Below, one piece after another: positions 23,647-32,522 of a stretch of 44,197 bases of DNA. The stretch lies in contig SCMV01000032.1 in NCBI GenBank assembly GCA_005502875.1, positions 1-44,197 of the forward strand, in the 5' to 3' direction. Origin of the DNA: Comamonadaceae bacterium 2PF. Lineage in GTDB: Bacteria; Pseudomonadota; Gammaproteobacteria; Burkholderiales; Burkholderiaceae_C. Under the pieces are notes generated by a model. The model was given only the letters and a program-made list of their open reading frames with translations. It did not search any database and had not been told where the DNA came from. Made by a program: the position numbers and the translations under genes. Every line of letters starts with the position of its first letter. Within the stretch, counting starts at the first letter, position 1.

Positions 23647-24639
23647 ATGAGCTTTTTCGCCGTGCTCTTCGCCTTGTTGGCGGAGCAGCTCAAGCCCCTG
23701 TCCAACCTCAACCCCATCCACCACGCGCTGGCGGCCTGGGTGCGTTGGGCCGGCCGCAATTTCGACGCGGGTGCCGACGTGCATGCGCGCGTGGTGTGGG
23801 CCATCACGGTGCTGGCGCCGGCTTCTCTGGTGGCCGTGAGCTACTTTTTCATCGACCGCTACAGCACGGTGCTGTCGCTGATCTTCGACGTGGCGGTGCT
23901 GTATTTCACGCTGGGCTTTCGCCAGTTCAGCCACCACTTCACCGACATCCGCGACGCGCTGGAAGCCGGCCGTGAAGACCGCGCCCGCGAGCTGCTGGCG
24001 CATTGGCAGAACCTGGACGCCAGCGAGTTGCCGCGCACCGAGATCCTGCGCCACGTGCTGGAGTACTCGCTGCTGGCCGCCCACCGCCATGTCTTCGGGG
24101 TGTTTTTCTGGTTCGTGGCGCTGTCGACCGTTGGCCTGGGCCCGGCCGGTGCGGTGCTGTACCGACTCTCTGAATTCGCCAGCCGTTACTGGGCCTACCG
24201 CAGCCGCGTGACGGGCACGCCCACGCACGACCGGCTGATGAACCTCTCTCAGACCCTGTTCACCTGGCTGGACCACGTGCCGGCGCGCATGACGGCCTTC
24301 GGCTTTGCGGTGGTGGGCAATTTCGAAGACGCCATTGACGCCTGGCGGCGCCACGCGGCTTTGTGGATGCGCCGCAACGAGGGCGCGATCCTGTCGTCGG
24401 CTTCGGGCGCGCTGGGCGTGCGCCTGGGCGGGCAGGTGGCGCCGGTGTCGGGCTCACCCGATGTCAGCCGCACCATGTCCCAGGGTGATTCGCCCGATGT
24501 CATCGAGGCCCAGGGCAGCACCCAGGGCTCGCCACCGATGTTGGCGCACCTGCGCAGCGTGGTGGGCCTGATCTGGCGCTCGGTGGTGCTGTGGATGCTG
24601 CTGCTGGCGCTGTTGTCGCTGGCCAACCTGGTGGGTTGA
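23647..24639 (+). CDS. CobD/CbiB-family membrane protein
   Basis: Integral-membrane protein of 330 residues assigned to the CobD/CbiB family, whose founding member (adenosylcobinamide-phosphate synthase) condenses adenosylcobyric acid with an aminopropanol unit. Visible features are MSFFAVLFALLAEQL with NPIHHALAAWVRWAGRNFDAG at the N terminus, membrane segments around 50-70, 75-92, 145-170 and 305-325, and DIRDALEAGREDRARELLA and EYSLLAAHRHVFGVFFWFV, which fit the betaproteobacterial subgroup. No other cobalamin gene is nearby. This subgroup is divergent, so a role in B12 synthesis is uncertain. It lies 77 bp after the NUDIX gene on the same strand. Confidence 0.75.
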   Translation: MSFFAVLFALLAEQLKPLSNLNPIHHALAAWVRWAGRNFDAGADVHARVVWAITVLAPASLVAVSYFFIDRYSTVLSLIFDVAVLYFTLGFRQFSHHFTDIRDALEAGREDRARELLAHWQNLDASELPRTEILRHVLEYSLLAAHRHVFGVFFWFVALSTVGLGPAGAVLYRLSEFASRYWAYRSRVTGTPTHDRLMNLSQTLFTWLDHVPARMTAFGFAVVGNFEDAIDAWRRHAALWMRRNEGAILSSASGALGVRLGGQVAPVSGSPDVSRTMSQGDSPDVIEAQGSTQGSPPMLAHLRSVVGLIWRSVVLWMLLLALLSLANLVG

Positions 24640-24652
24640 CTTCGATCCAGGC

Positions 24653-24916
24653 TCAGAGCGCGCGGGCGCGCGTCAGCCAGTCGCTCAGGGCATCGACCAT
24701 GTCGCCCTGGCTGAAGGAGCAGCTTTCTTCCGTGAACAGGGCCGAGCTCTCGAGTTGGCTGAGCACGCGCTCGAGCACGTCCTGGTAGCGCTGCGGCAGG
24801 GCGGGCTGGTGGCCTTGCGCGGCCTCGCGCCAGGTGCGGGCCAGCTCGGTGAGCGGCAGTTGACCCTGGCGGAAGGCGTCGAGCGTGGCGGGCAGGGCGG
24901 AGAGTCGGTCGGTCAT
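24653..24916 (-). CDS. Small conserved protein of unknown function
   Basis: An 87-residue, probably cytosolic, helical protein with no motif I recognise. It is Leu/Ala-rich with ALPATLDAFRQGQLPLTELA and QRYQDVLERVLSQLESSALF helices, suggesting a small helical bundle. It is 76 bp downstream of rsgA on the same strand and converges on the CobD/CbiB-family gene with a 13-bp gap. Its reading frame, codon use and position at the end of a tight operon support it as a real gene. Confidence 0.6.
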   Translation of the reverse strand: MTDRLSALPATLDAFRQGQLPLTELARTWREAAQGHQPALPQRYQDVLERVLSQLESSALFTEESCSFSQGDMVDALSDWLTRARAL

Positions 24917-24992
24917 GGTCGATGGCGGTCTGCGTGAGAACGGGGGCCCAGCGGCGGGCTGCCTGGTGAGGGCCCCAGCGCTTGCTGGCGCC

Positions 24993-25970
24993 TCACCAGC
25001 GGGGCTGGCTGAGTTCTTCGAAGAGGTCGGTGTACAGGCTGAGGCGGATGGGGCTGACCTCGCCTCGCTCGACCGCCGCGCGAACGGCGCAGCCGGGCTC
25101 CTGCCGGTGCGTGCAGTTGTGAAAGCGGCAGTCGGCGAAGTGAGCGGACAGGTCGGGCATGAGGCGCACGAGCTCGGTCGGCTGGATGTGGTGCAGGCCG
25201 AACTCCTGAAAGCCCGGCGAGTCGATGACGGCGCTGGTGCGGCTGTCGTCGAGCCAGTACCAGAGGCTGGACGTGGTGGTGTGGCGGCCCGAGTTGAGCG
25301 CCTGCGAGATCTCGCCGACCTCGGCGCGGGCGTCGGGCAGCAGGGTGTTGATCAGCGTGCTCTTGCCGGCACCCGATGGGCCCAGCACCAGCGAGGCCTT
25401 GCCTTGCAGCAGCGGCAGCACCTGTTCGCGGGCGGCGTCGCCTTCGCCCTGGCCTTTGGCCTTGTCCTTGAGCGAGAGCTCGACCACGTTGTAGCCCATG
25501 GCGCGGTAGGGCGCCAGGCGCTGGCGGGCGGTGTCGGCGCCGGGCAGGTCCACCTTGTTGAGCACGATGGTCACGGGGATGTCGGCCGAGCGCGCGGCGA
25601 TCAGGGCTCGGGTGAGCTGCATCTCGCTGAAGACGGGCTCGACCGCGATCCACATCAGCAGCTGGTCGAGGTTGGCGGCGAAGGACTTGCTGCGCCATTC
25701 GTCCTGGCGCCACAGCAGGTTGCGGCGCTCGTCGACCGCGACGATGACGCCTTCGTCGCCACCCTCGATGTGTTGCCAGCGCACGCGGTCGCCGACCACG
25801 GCTTCGCTTTTCTTGCCGCGGGGGTGGCAGATCAGGCGCTCGCCGTCGGGGTTCTCGACGACGACGTGGCGGCCGTGGGTGGCCACGACCAGGCCGCCTT
25901 CGGTGCCTTCGATGTTGGGGGCTTTGTCTTTGCTGCGCGCTGGGCGACCGCTGCCGTGTCCGCGCTTCAT
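24993..25970 (-). CDS. rsgA: Ribosome small subunit-dependent GTPase RsgA
   Basis: Circularly permuted GTPase that acts late in 30S assembly. The 325-residue protein has an N-terminal OB-fold (about 25-85), then GTPase motifs in permuted order: NKVD (G4, 138-141), GPSGAGKST (Walker A/G1, 197-205) and DSPGF (G3, 250-254). A C-terminal zinc-binding region follows, with Cys281, Cys286, His288 and Cys294. The ATG at 25970 overlaps the stop of the pterin dehydratase gene by 4 bp (ATGA), so the two are coupled. Confidence 0.97.
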   Translation of the reverse strand: MKRGHGSGRPARSKDKAPNIEGTEGGLVVATHGRHVVVENPDGERLICHPRGKKSEAVVGDRVRWQHIEGGDEGVIVAVDERRNLLWRQDEWRSKSFAANLDQLLMWIAVEPVFSEMQLTRALIAARSADIPVTIVLNKVDLPGADTARQRLAPYRAMGYNVVELSLKDKAKGQGEGDAAREQVLPLLQGKASLVLGPSGAGKSTLINTLLPDARAEVGEISQALNSGRHTTTSSLWYWLDDSRTSAVIDSPGFQEFGLHHIQPTELVRLMPDLSAHFADCRFHNCTHRQEPGCAVRAAVERGEVSPIRLSLYTDLFEELSQPRW

Positions 25971-26335
25971 GCGAGCAGGGCGTCGACCCGGGCCGCGCAG
26001 ATGAAGTCGTTGATCGACAGGCCGCCGACCGAGTGGGTGGACCAGTTCACGGTGCAGCGGCTGTAGGCCACGAGCAGGTCGGGGTGGTGGTCTTGCTCGT
26101 GGGCGATCCAGGCGACGGCGTTGACAAAGGCCATGGTGCGGTGAAAGTCAGGGAAGCTGTGGGTGCGGGTCAGGACCACGGCATCGCCTTCGCGCTCGAT
26201 GGTCCAGGCGGTGAGTTGCTCGAGCAACTGGGCGGCTTGCTCGTCGCTCAGGGCCGGGCCGGTCTGGTGGCTGCAGCGTTGGGCGGTCAGCGGTGTGGTC
26301 GCCCTGGCGGGCGTGTGCGGGGAGCTGGAGGTCAT
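25967..26335 (-). CDS. phhB: 4a-hydroxytetrahydrobiopterin dehydratase (pterin-4a-carbinolamine dehydratase)
   Basis: Recycles the pterin cofactor of aromatic amino acid hydroxylases, or acts in molybdopterin metabolism in some bacteria. The 122-residue protein has LSDEQAAQLLEQLTAWTIE, FHRTMAFVNAVAWIAHEQDHHPDLLVAYSRC and the catalytic HEQDHHPD motif, then VNWSTHSVGGLSINDFICA, typical of the family. The first roughly 25 residues are disordered, so the start may lie downstream of the ATG at 26335. The gene is 10 bp after the M48 protease gene and overlaps rsgA. No phenylalanine hydroxylase is visible in the window. Confidence 0.93.
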   Translation of the reverse strand: MTSSSPHTPARATTPLTAQRCSHQTGPALSDEQAAQLLEQLTAWTIEREGDAVVLTRTHSFPDFHRTMAFVNAVAWIAHEQDHHPDLLVAYSRCTVNWSTHSVGGLSINDFICAARVDALLA

Positions 26336-26345
26336 GGCGGGGTCC

Positions 26346-27644
26346 TCACGCGGGTGTGGGTGCAGAGATGGCACGCATGGCAGCCAGGCGCTCCAGCGCA
26401 GGTGGGTGCGAGTAGTGAAAGCGCACGTACAGCGGGTCGGGCGTGAGCGTCGAGGCGTTGTCCTGGTAGAGCTTGACCAGCGCGTTGGCCAGGTCACGTC
26501 CGTTGGACTGGGCGCAGGCGTAAGCGTCGGCCTGGTATTCGTCTCGGCGCGAGAAGCCCGACATCAGCGGCACGATGAAGAAGGCGAAGGGCGGCAGCGC
26601 CAGCATGAGCAGCAGCAGCGCCAGCGCGTCGTTGGGGGCGTTCAGGTTGGGGCTGACGCCCAGGCCCAGGTAGAAATCGGCCTGTCGCGAGAGCCAGCCC
26701 AGCAGCGCAAAAGCCAGCAGGCTCAGGCCGAACATCATGACCATGCGCTTGAGCACGTGGCGGTGCTTGAAGTGCCCCAGTTCATGGGCCAGCACGGCTT
26801 CGACTTCGCCATGGCTGAGCTTGCTCAGCAGCGTGTCGTAGAAGACGACGCGTTTGCCCTGGCCCAGGCCTGTGAAGTAGGCGTTGGCGTGGGCGGAGCG
26901 GCGGCTGCCGTCCATCACGAAAAAGCCCTTGGCGGTGAAGCCGCAGCGGTCCATCAGGGCCTTCACGCGCTCGGCCAGGGCCTGGTCCTTGAGGGGCTCG
27001 AACTTGTTGAACAGCGGCGCGATGAAGATGGGAAAGACGATCATCATCAGCAAGGCGAAGCCCACCCAGGCGCCCCATGCCCAAAGCCACCAGGCGTCGC
27101 CGGCGGCGCCCATGAGCCAGAGGATGAGCGCGGCGATGGGGGCGCCAATGACCACACCGACCAGTCCCTGGCGGATCTGGTCGCCCACCCACATGGGCCA
27201 CTTCATGCGGTTGAAGCCGTGGCGTTGCTCGATGCGGAAGGTGTGCCAGGCTTCCAGGGGAAGGTCGATCAGGGCGGAAATCAGGGTGAAGCTGCCCAGC
27301 AGCGTCAGTTGGTAGATCAGTGGGTGAGCGCGTTCGCCCCCGGCAACGGGCAGCAGCCAATCACGCAGGGTGGTGTTGAGGGCATCCAGGCCCCCCAGCA
27401 AGGTCCAGCCCAGCAGCACGGCGGTGCCCACCAGGGTGCTCACCATGCCGAAGCGCAGCTTGTCGAGGGTGTAGTCGGCGGCGCGCTGGTGGCTGCGCAG
27501 GGTGATGGCGTCGGCGAAGGGCTGGGGCACGGCGTCGCGGTGGCGGGCGACGTGGCGGGCCTGGCGGCCATCGAGCCACAGGCGCACGAGCACCGAGGCG
27601 AGGACGAAGCTCACGAAAAGCGTGGTGACGAGGCTGGCTTGCAT
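26346..27644 (-). CDS. M48 family integral-membrane metallopeptidase (Ste24/CAAX protease 1 type)
   Basis: Inner-membrane zinc protease of 432 residues. Several membrane helices lie N-terminal (about 4-22, 65-85, 108-128, 162-180, 188-210). The active site AVLAHELGHFKHRH (283-296) has the HEXXH at 287-291, with the third ligand in the SRRDEYQADAYA glutamate region, followed by further helices and the C-terminal DPLYVRFHYSHPPALERLAA, all characteristic of the Ste24p family. Bacterial members are probably membrane-protein quality-control proteases, and the substrate here is unknown. First gene of the M48-phhB-rsgA-small ORF set. It is divergent from orn. Confidence 0.93.
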   Translation of the reverse strand: MQASLVTTLFVSFVLASVLVRLWLDGRQARHVARHRDAVPQPFADAITLRSHQRAADYTLDKLRFGMVSTLVGTAVLLGWTLLGGLDALNTTLRDWLLPVAGGERAHPLIYQLTLLGSFTLISALIDLPLEAWHTFRIEQRHGFNRMKWPMWVGDQIRQGLVGVVIGAPIAALILWLMGAAGDAWWLWAWGAWVGFALLMMIVFPIFIAPLFNKFEPLKDQALAERVKALMDRCGFTAKGFFVMDGSRRSAHANAYFTGLGQGKRVVFYDTLLSKLSHGEVEAVLAHELGHFKHRHVLKRMVMMFGLSLLAFALLGWLSRQADFYLGLGVSPNLNAPNDALALLLLMLALPPFAFFIVPLMSGFSRRDEYQADAYACAQSNGRDLANALVKLYQDNASTLTPDPLYVRFHYSHPPALERLAAMRAISAPTPA

Positions 27645-27751
27645 GCCCGGGAGTGTACGTTTGCCGCACAATCGCGACCACGGCTGCGCGGCCAAGACCC
27701 TGGTGAGCAGGGCGGTGTCGGCGCGGCTTTTGTCAGCACATGAGGATGTCG

Positions 27752-28351
27752 ATGAGCGAAACCACCCCTGGCGCCGAGCAGGCCCCCGAGACCCAGGCGC
27801 CCACCCTGGTCAAGAGCGACCAGAACCTGATCTGGATCGACCTGGAGATGACCGGCCTCAAGCCCGAGAGCGACCGCATCATCGAGATCGCCGTGGTGGT
27901 GACCGATGCGCAGCTCAACCACCGCGTCGAGGGCCCGGTGTTCGCCGTGCACCAGAGTGACGCCACGCTCAACCTCATGGACGCCTGGAACAAGGGCACC
28001 CATGGCCGCAGCGGCCTGATCGACCGGGTCAAGGCCTCGACGGTGAGCGAAGAGCAAGCCAGCCAGGCGGTGATCGACTTCCTCAAGCAATACGTGCCGG
28101 CCAACAAGTCGCCGATGTGCGGCAACTCGATCTGCCAGGACCGCCGTTTCCTGGCCAACTACATGCCCAAGCTGGAAGCCTTCTTCCACTACCGCAACCT
28201 GGATGTGAGCACGCTCAAGGAGCTGGCCAAGCGCTGGAAGCCGGGGCTGGCCGAGGGCTTTCGCAAGGCGCAAAAGCACACGGCGCTGGCCGACATCCAC
28301 GAGTCCATCGACGAGCTGGCTTATTACCGCGAGCACTTCCTGGTGAAGTGA
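27752..28351 (+). CDS. orn: Oligoribonuclease
   Basis: 3'-5' exoribonuclease of the DEDD family that degrades dinucleotides, including pGpG from c-di-GMP turnover, which links it to the PilZ brake elsewhere in the window only in a general sense. The protein has [11 protein letters not shown] (DEDD motif I), [33 protein letters not shown] and [20 protein letters not shown] with the last acidic residues. The ATG at 27752 is preferred because GAGG lies 6 bases upstream, giving 199 residues; the ATGs at 27740 and 27746 are in frame. It is divergent from the M48 gene. Confidence 0.96.
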   Translation: MSETTPGAEQAPETQAPTLVKSDQNLIWIDLEMTGLKPESDRIIEIAVVVTDAQLNHRVEGPVFAVHQSDATLNLMDAWNKGTHGRSGLIDRVKASTVSEEQASQAVIDFLKQYVPANKSPMCGNSICQDRRFLANYMPKLEAFFHYRNLDVSTLKELAKRWKPGLAEGFRKAQKHTALADIHESIDELAYYREHFLVK

Positions 28352-28358
28352 GGTGGCG

Positions 28359-28754
28359 GTGAGCGGGGCATCGACATCCGGCAAGCCTGCCATCGTGAAG
28401 GTGGCGCAGCCCTCGGGCGTCGGCGTGGTGGATCATCCCAGGCCCGATCGCCTGGTGCGCGGCAACCCGCGTCGTCAGACGTGGTCGTTGTACGAGTCGG
28501 GCGATGGTGTCAGCAGCGTGGGCATCTGGGCTTGCGAGCCAGGGATGTGGCGCATCGTGTTCGCTGTGAACAAGGAAGAGTATTTCTTTGTGCTCGAAGG
28601 GCACGTGCGCTTGCACGATGAAGAGGGCGTTGCGGTGGATGTGCGGGCCGGCGAGGGCGCGGTGATCCCGGCCGGGTTCGTGGGCGCCTTCGAGGTGGTG
28701 GAAGCGGTGCGCAAGCACTTCGTGGTCATCGAGCGAGCGACCCCGGCGGGTTGA
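28359..28754 (+). CDS. Cupin-fold protein (Cupin_3/DUF861 type)
   Basis: Small single-domain cupin of about 131 residues. The region IWACEPGMWRIVFAVNKEEYFFVLEGHVRLHDEEG followed by AVDVRAGEGAVIPAGFVGAFE forms the two conserved cupin strands, with the Glu/Tyr-Phe pattern of the DUF861 group (ureidoglycine aminohydrolase-like cupins). Enzymatic role is not predictable. A GTG at 28359 is preferred because GAGGTGG lies just upstream, overlapping the orn stop region; the GTG at 28353 lacks it. Probably co-transcribed with orn. It converges on gluQ across a GC hairpin. Confidence 0.78.
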   Translation: MSGASTSGKPAIVKVAQPSGVGVVDHPRPDRLVRGNPRRQTWSLYESGDGVSSVGIWACEPGMWRIVFAVNKEEYFFVLEGHVRLHDEEGVAVDVRAGEGAVIPAGFVGAFEVVEAVRKHFVVIERATPAG

Positions 28755-28775
28755 GCCCGCCCGCCGGGCGGGCTC
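28753..28775. terminator. GC-rich hairpin between the cupin and gluQ genes
   Basis: A 9-bp stem, GAGCCCGCC (28753-28761) / GGCGGGCTC (28767-28775), starts within the cupin stop codon and lies in the short gap to the convergent gluQ stop. It lacks a T run, so it is probably a weak or stabilising 3' structure shared by both directions. Confidence 0.5.
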
Positions 28776-28780
28776 GGGCA

Positions 28781-29812
28781 TCAGGCCTGCGGGCCGTTGT
28801 TGGGGCGCCAGGCCGCCACGGCCGAGGCCAACAGCTCGCTCAGCGTGGCGGCGTCGCTCGGTCGCCAATCGATCAGCAGCCCGGATGAAGGCGCAGCCAA
28901 AGCGGCCAGCGCCGTGCGCACCGTTCGAGCCGGGTCCGAGAGTTCCAGCGGCGCGGCACCGTTCTGCTTCGAGAGCTTTTCGCCGTTGTCGCCGTTCACC
29001 AGCGGGGTGTGCAAGTACCGTGGCTCGGGCAGGGCCAGCAGGCGCTGAAGGTGCAGCTGGCGTGGGGTGTTGTCGGCCAGGTCTTCGCCGCGCACGACGT
29101 CGGTGATTTGCTGCTCGGCGTCGTCCACCACCACGGCGAGCTGGTAGGCCCACAGGCCATCGGCGCGTTTGACGACGAAGTCGCCCACGGCGGTGTCCAG
29201 GGACTGCTCCTGCGCACCGAGGCGACGGTCGTGCCACCGGATCATGCCTGCATCGCCATCGGGCACGCGCAGGCGCCAGGCCCGGGCTTCGCGCCCCCGC
29301 AGCCCGCCGTTTTCAGGTCGGCAGGTGCCTGGGTAGACCAGCTCGCCGTGACGCGCTTTGGCGTGGCCTGCTTGCTCGTGGGCGCGGGCGATGTCGGCGC
29401 GGGTGCAGGCACAGGGGTAGGCCCAATCCTGGGCAACGGGTTGGGGGCTGGTGTCGTTACCCCTGAGCGCGACAAGCCGGTCGAGGGCCGCCTCATACCG
29501 CCGACCGCGCCGGCTTTGCCACACGGGCGGCTCGTCGGGCCTGAGGCCGCAGGCTGCCAGTTGGGCAAGGATGAGCTCGTCGGCGCCCGGCACGCAGCGG
29601 GGCGTGTCGACGTCTTCGATGCGAACGAGCCAGGTGCCGTCGTGCGCGCGGGCGTCCAGCCAACTGGCCAGCGCGGCCACCAACGAGCCGGCGTGCAGCG
29701 GACCGGTGGGGGAGGGGGCGAAGCGGCCTCGGTAAGGCGCAGGGGCGTGCTCTGGCCGTGGCGGATCGCCTGGGGTGCCTGCGGGGGCGGGCATGCGCGG
29801 CGCACCACTCAC
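28781..29812 (-). CDS. gluQ: Glutamyl-Q tRNA(Asp) synthetase
   Basis: Paralogue of glutamyl-tRNA synthetase lacking an anticodon-binding domain, attaching glutamate to queuosine 34 of tRNA(Asp). The protein has the class I HIGH-type signature in [20 protein letters not shown] (29-48), zinc-site residues near CACT and YPGTC, and the KMSKS-type KLSKQNG. At 343 residues it is a little longer than E. coli GluQ. The GTG at 29812 overlaps the TGA of the LysR gene and has GAGGGG upstream; the ATG at 29794 is the alternative. Confidence 0.93.
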   Translation of the reverse strand: MSGAPRMPAPAGTPGDPPRPEHAPAPYRGRFAPSPTGPLHAGSLVAALASWLDARAHDGTWLVRIEDVDTPRCVPGADELILAQLAACGLRPDEPPVWQSRRGRRYEAALDRLVALRGNDTSPQPVAQDWAYPCACTRADIARAHEQAGHAKARHGELVYPGTCRPENGGLRGREARAWRLRVPDGDAGMIRWHDRRLGAQEQSLDTAVGDFVVKRADGLWAYQLAVVVDDAEQQITDVVRGEDLADNTPRQLHLQRLLALPEPRYLHTPLVNGDNGEKLSKQNGAAPLELSDPARTVRTALAALAAPSSGLLIDWRPSDAATLSELLASAVAAWRPNNGPQA

Positions 29813-30750
29813 AGGATCAACCCCTCGTGCAGGTCAAGCAGGGCCCGCCGGGTCTTGGGGCTGGCGAGTTGGTGCAGCCACCAGGTCAGCGCCATGCCGG
29901 GCTGTGCGCTGGTCTGGCGCCAGGCGTAATGGGTCTCGAAAGCCCTGGGCGGGCCATCGACCTCTTTGCGCGCCAATCGGCCAGCGGCCACGTGCGCGCG
30001 CACCATGGGCTCGGGCAGGTAGCCGATGCCCATGCCTCGCAACTGGGCTTCCAGTTTGGCGGCCATCGAGGGAACGGTGAGCACGTCCTGACCGGGCAGG
30101 ATGCCGCTCGTGGCGGGGGGCAGGCGTTTGGCCGAATCGGCCACCGCGACGATGCGGTGCTGCGCCACGATGCTCGGGCTCAAAGGCTCGGGCTCTTGTG
30201 CCAGAGGGTGGTGCTGGGCCACCGCCAGCACGAAGTGGTGCTTGCCGATGGGCTCGCAGCGGATGTCCGGGGCGCTGAGCCGGTCGCTGGAGATGCCGAT
30301 GGCCAGGTCGGCCTCGCCGTGCAGCAGGGGCTCCCAGGTGCCGGTCATCACCTCGCTGCGCATCTTCAGCCGGGTGGGCGGCTTGAGCGCCAGGAAGGCC
30401 TCCATCAGGTCGAACACGGCGTGCGGCGCGATGGCCTTGTCCACCACCACGGTCAGCTCCGTTTCCCAGCCCGAGGCGACCCGCTTGACCCGATTGGCCA
30501 CGGCATCGAGCTGCTGCAGCAGCAATTGGCCTTCGCGCAGCAGCTCTTCGCCGGCGGCGGTCAGCTTGGCCTGACGGCTGCGGCGGTCGAACAGCAGCAC
30601 GTCCAGCGCGTCTTCGAGCTGGCGCACGCTGTAGGTGAGCGCCGAGGGCACCTTGCCCAGTTCGCGGGCCGCAGCGGCGAAGCTGCCCGTGCGGGCGATG
30701 GTCACGACCATCTGCAGGGCGTCGGGAGACAGGGCGTGGTAGCGGTCCAT
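29809..30750 (-). CDS. LysR-family transcriptional regulator
   Basis: DNA-binding regulator of 313 residues. The N-terminal winged helix has [43 protein letters not shown] (about 7-49), the LysR HTH, followed by [19 protein letters not shown]. The rest is the periplasmic-binding-protein-like effector domain. The start at 30750 gives the usual LysR length. It is divergent from the pirin gene, the typical layout in which a LysR activator controls its neighbour and itself; a T-N11-A palindrome lies in the shared region. It is translationally coupled to gluQ by the overlapping stop, probably a neighbourhood effect. Confidence 0.93.
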   Translation of the reverse strand: MDRYHALSPDALQMVVTIARTGSFAAAARELGKVPSALTYSVRQLEDALDVLLFDRRSRQAKLTAAGEELLREGQLLLQQLDAVANRVKRVASGWETELTVVVDKAIAPHAVFDLMEAFLALKPPTRLKMRSEVMTGTWEPLLHGEADLAIGISSDRLSAPDIRCEPIGKHHFVLAVAQHHPLAQEPEPLSPSIVAQHRIVAVADSAKRLPPATSGILPGQDVLTVPSMAAKLEAQLRGMGIGYLPEPMVRAHVAAGRLARKEVDGPPRAFETHYAWRQTSAQPGMALTWWLHQLASPKTRRALLDLHEGLIL

Positions 30751-30766
30751 GGCCGGCTTGCGTTCG

Positions 30767-30781
30767 TTCAAAACATTTGAA
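30767..30781. promoter_or_regulatory. LysR-type operator palindrome
   Basis: TTCAAAACATTTGAA is a 15-bp inverted repeat (TTCAAA/TTTGAA, 3-base spacer) that contains the LysR-type T-N11-A at 30768-30780. It lies about 17 bp from the LysR start and about 108 bp from the pirin start. A TACAGT at 30826-30831 may be the pirin -10. Confidence 0.6.
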
Positions 30782-30888
30782 TGATGCCATCAGCGCGGCT
30801 CAGCCACCGAGGTGGCCCCGGTCCCTACAGTGAAGCCATGGTCACACGACGTGATCACCACGCGAACTTCACGAAGAAGGAGCTTCAC

Positions 30889-31590
30889 ATGCTGACCCTG
30901 CGCCGATCCGACGAACGCGGCTTTGCCGACCATGGCTGGCTGCAGTCCTTTCACAGCTTCTCGTTTTCCGAGTATTTCGACCCGGCTCACATGGGCTTTG
31001 GCCCGCTGCGGGTGATCAACGACGACATCGTGGCGGCCGGGCGTGGTTTCGGCATGCACGGCCACCGCGACATGGAGATCGTGACCTACGTGCTCGAAGG
31101 CAAGCTCACCCACCAGGACAGCCTGGGTCACACCGCCGACATCCTGCCGGGTGACGTTCAGCGCATGACCGCCGGCCAGGGGATCATGCACAGCGAGTTC
31201 AACCGCACGCTGCACGACCGCGTGCACCTGCTGCAGATCTGGATCGAGCCGACCGAGAAGGGCCTGCGCCCGGGCTACGAGCAGAAGAACTTCGGTGAAG
31301 CCGACAAGCGCGGGCAGCTGCGCCTGGTGGCCTCGCCGGACGGCCGCGATGGATCGGTGACGATCCACTCGGACGCGTCTTTGAGCGTGGGACTTTTCGA
31401 TGGCGCCGAGCGCGCCGAGGTGGCCCTGAACCCGGCTCGCAAGGCCTATGTGCACGTGGCCCGTGGTGCGATCACGGTCAACGGTCAGGCCCTGCAGGCG
31501 GGTGATGCGGTCAAGCTCGAAGGCGAGTCGGCCCTGGCGCTCAGCGATGGTCAGCAGGCCGAGGTGCTCGTTTTTGACCTGGCGGCCTGA
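30889..31590 (+). CDS. Pirin family protein
   Basis: Bicupin of 233 residues. The N-terminal pirin block includes RRSDERGFADHGWLQSFHSF (5-24), then HMGFGPLRVINDDIVAAGRGF and the metal-binding GMHGHRDMEIVTYVLEG, followed by QRMTAGQGIMHSEFN, matching the first pirin cupin with its His and Glu ligands. The C-terminal cupin is weaker. Members include quercetinase-active YhaK/YhhW-type proteins, but substrate is unclear. AAGGAG at 30877-30882 fixes the ATG at 30889. Probably regulated by the divergent LysR gene. Confidence 0.93.
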   Translation: MLTLRRSDERGFADHGWLQSFHSFSFSEYFDPAHMGFGPLRVINDDIVAAGRGFGMHGHRDMEIVTYVLEGKLTHQDSLGHTADILPGDVQRMTAGQGIMHSEFNRTLHDRVHLLQIWIEPTEKGLRPGYEQKNFGEADKRGQLRLVASPDGRDGSVTIHSDASLSVGLFDGAERAEVALNPARKAYVHVARGAITVNGQALQAGDAVKLEGESALALSDGQQAEVLVFDLAA

Positions 31591-31611
31591 GCCAAGGCGG
31601 GTTGAGCGATG

Positions 31612-32478
31612 TCAGCTCTGCTGCGCTTCGAGGGTGTAGGCGGCGTAGTCGTCCAGGCCAATGGTCTCGACCAGCCATGGCAGCGCTTCGGCCAGGCGGT
31701 CGTAGAGCGTCCAGGGCGGGTTGATGATGAACATGCCGCTGCCATACAGGCCCAGGCCGCCCTTTTCGGCGCCCTTGACGCGCAGCGTGGCATGCACCCA
31801 GTCGACCTTGGCCAGCGAGCCGCCCAGGCGCTTGAGCTGGGCCCCGAACTGCTGCGATTCCATGCGGGCGACTTCGGGGTACCAGATGGCGTAGGTGCCG
31901 GTGGCGAAGCGCTCGGTGGCGGTGCGCAGGGTTTGAAGGACCTTTTTGTAGTCTTCCTTCATCTCGTAGGGCGGGTCGATGTGGACCAGCCCGCGGCGCG
32001 GCGGTGGTGGCAAGACCTTGGGCAGGTCGGTGAAACCGTCGACCTGCTCGATGCTGACACCGCGCTTGACGCCCGCGAAGTGGTCGCGCAGCAGGCCGAT
32101 TTCCGTCGGGTGCAGCTCGCACAACCTGAGGTGGTCGCCCTGGCGCAGCATCTGGGCGGCCAACTGAGGCGAGCCGGGGTACCAGCGCAGGTCCGTGCCG
32201 TTGTTGAGGGCGGCGATCTGGTCGAGCAGGGCCTTGACCGCCACGGGCGTGCCGGGCGCCTTGCGCAGGGGCCAGACGCGGCCGATGCCGCCTTCGAACT
32301 CGCCGCTCTTGGTGGCGTAGTTGCTGGTGAGGTCGTAGAGGCCGCCGCCGGCGTGGGTGTCGATCACCCAGAAGGGTTTGTCCTTTTGCAGCAGGTGCTC
32401 AAGCACCTGCACCAGCACCATGTGCTTGAGCACATCGGCGTGGTTGCCCGCGTGGAAGCCGTGTCGATAACTGAACAT
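31612..32478 (-). CDS. rlmJ: 23S rRNA (adenine2030-N6)-methyltransferase
   Basis: RlmJ methylates A2030 of 23S rRNA. The 288-residue protein starts MFSYRHGFHAGNHADVLKHM, a near-invariant RlmJ N terminus, and has a SAM-binding WVIDTHAGGGLYDL and the catalytic DPPY in LVHIDPPYEMKEDY, followed by GSGMFIINPPWTL. The start at 32478 matches family N termini. It is divergent from the flavodoxin-fold gene by 44 bp and converges on the pirin gene. Confidence 0.95.
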   Translation of the reverse strand: MFSYRHGFHAGNHADVLKHMVLVQVLEHLLQKDKPFWVIDTHAGGGLYDLTSNYATKSGEFEGGIGRVWPLRKAPGTPVAVKALLDQIAALNNGTDLRWYPGSPQLAAQMLRQGDHLRLCELHPTEIGLLRDHFAGVKRGVSIEQVDGFTDLPKVLPPPPRRGLVHIDPPYEMKEDYKKVLQTLRTATERFATGTYAIWYPEVARMESQQFGAQLKRLGGSLAKVDWVHATLRVKGAEKGGLGLYGSGMFIINPPWTLYDRLAEALPWLVETIGLDDYAAYTLEAQQS

Positions 32479-32522
32479 GCCCGCAAGGGTAACGGGTTTT
32501 TGTCCCACTGAAAGGAAACATC

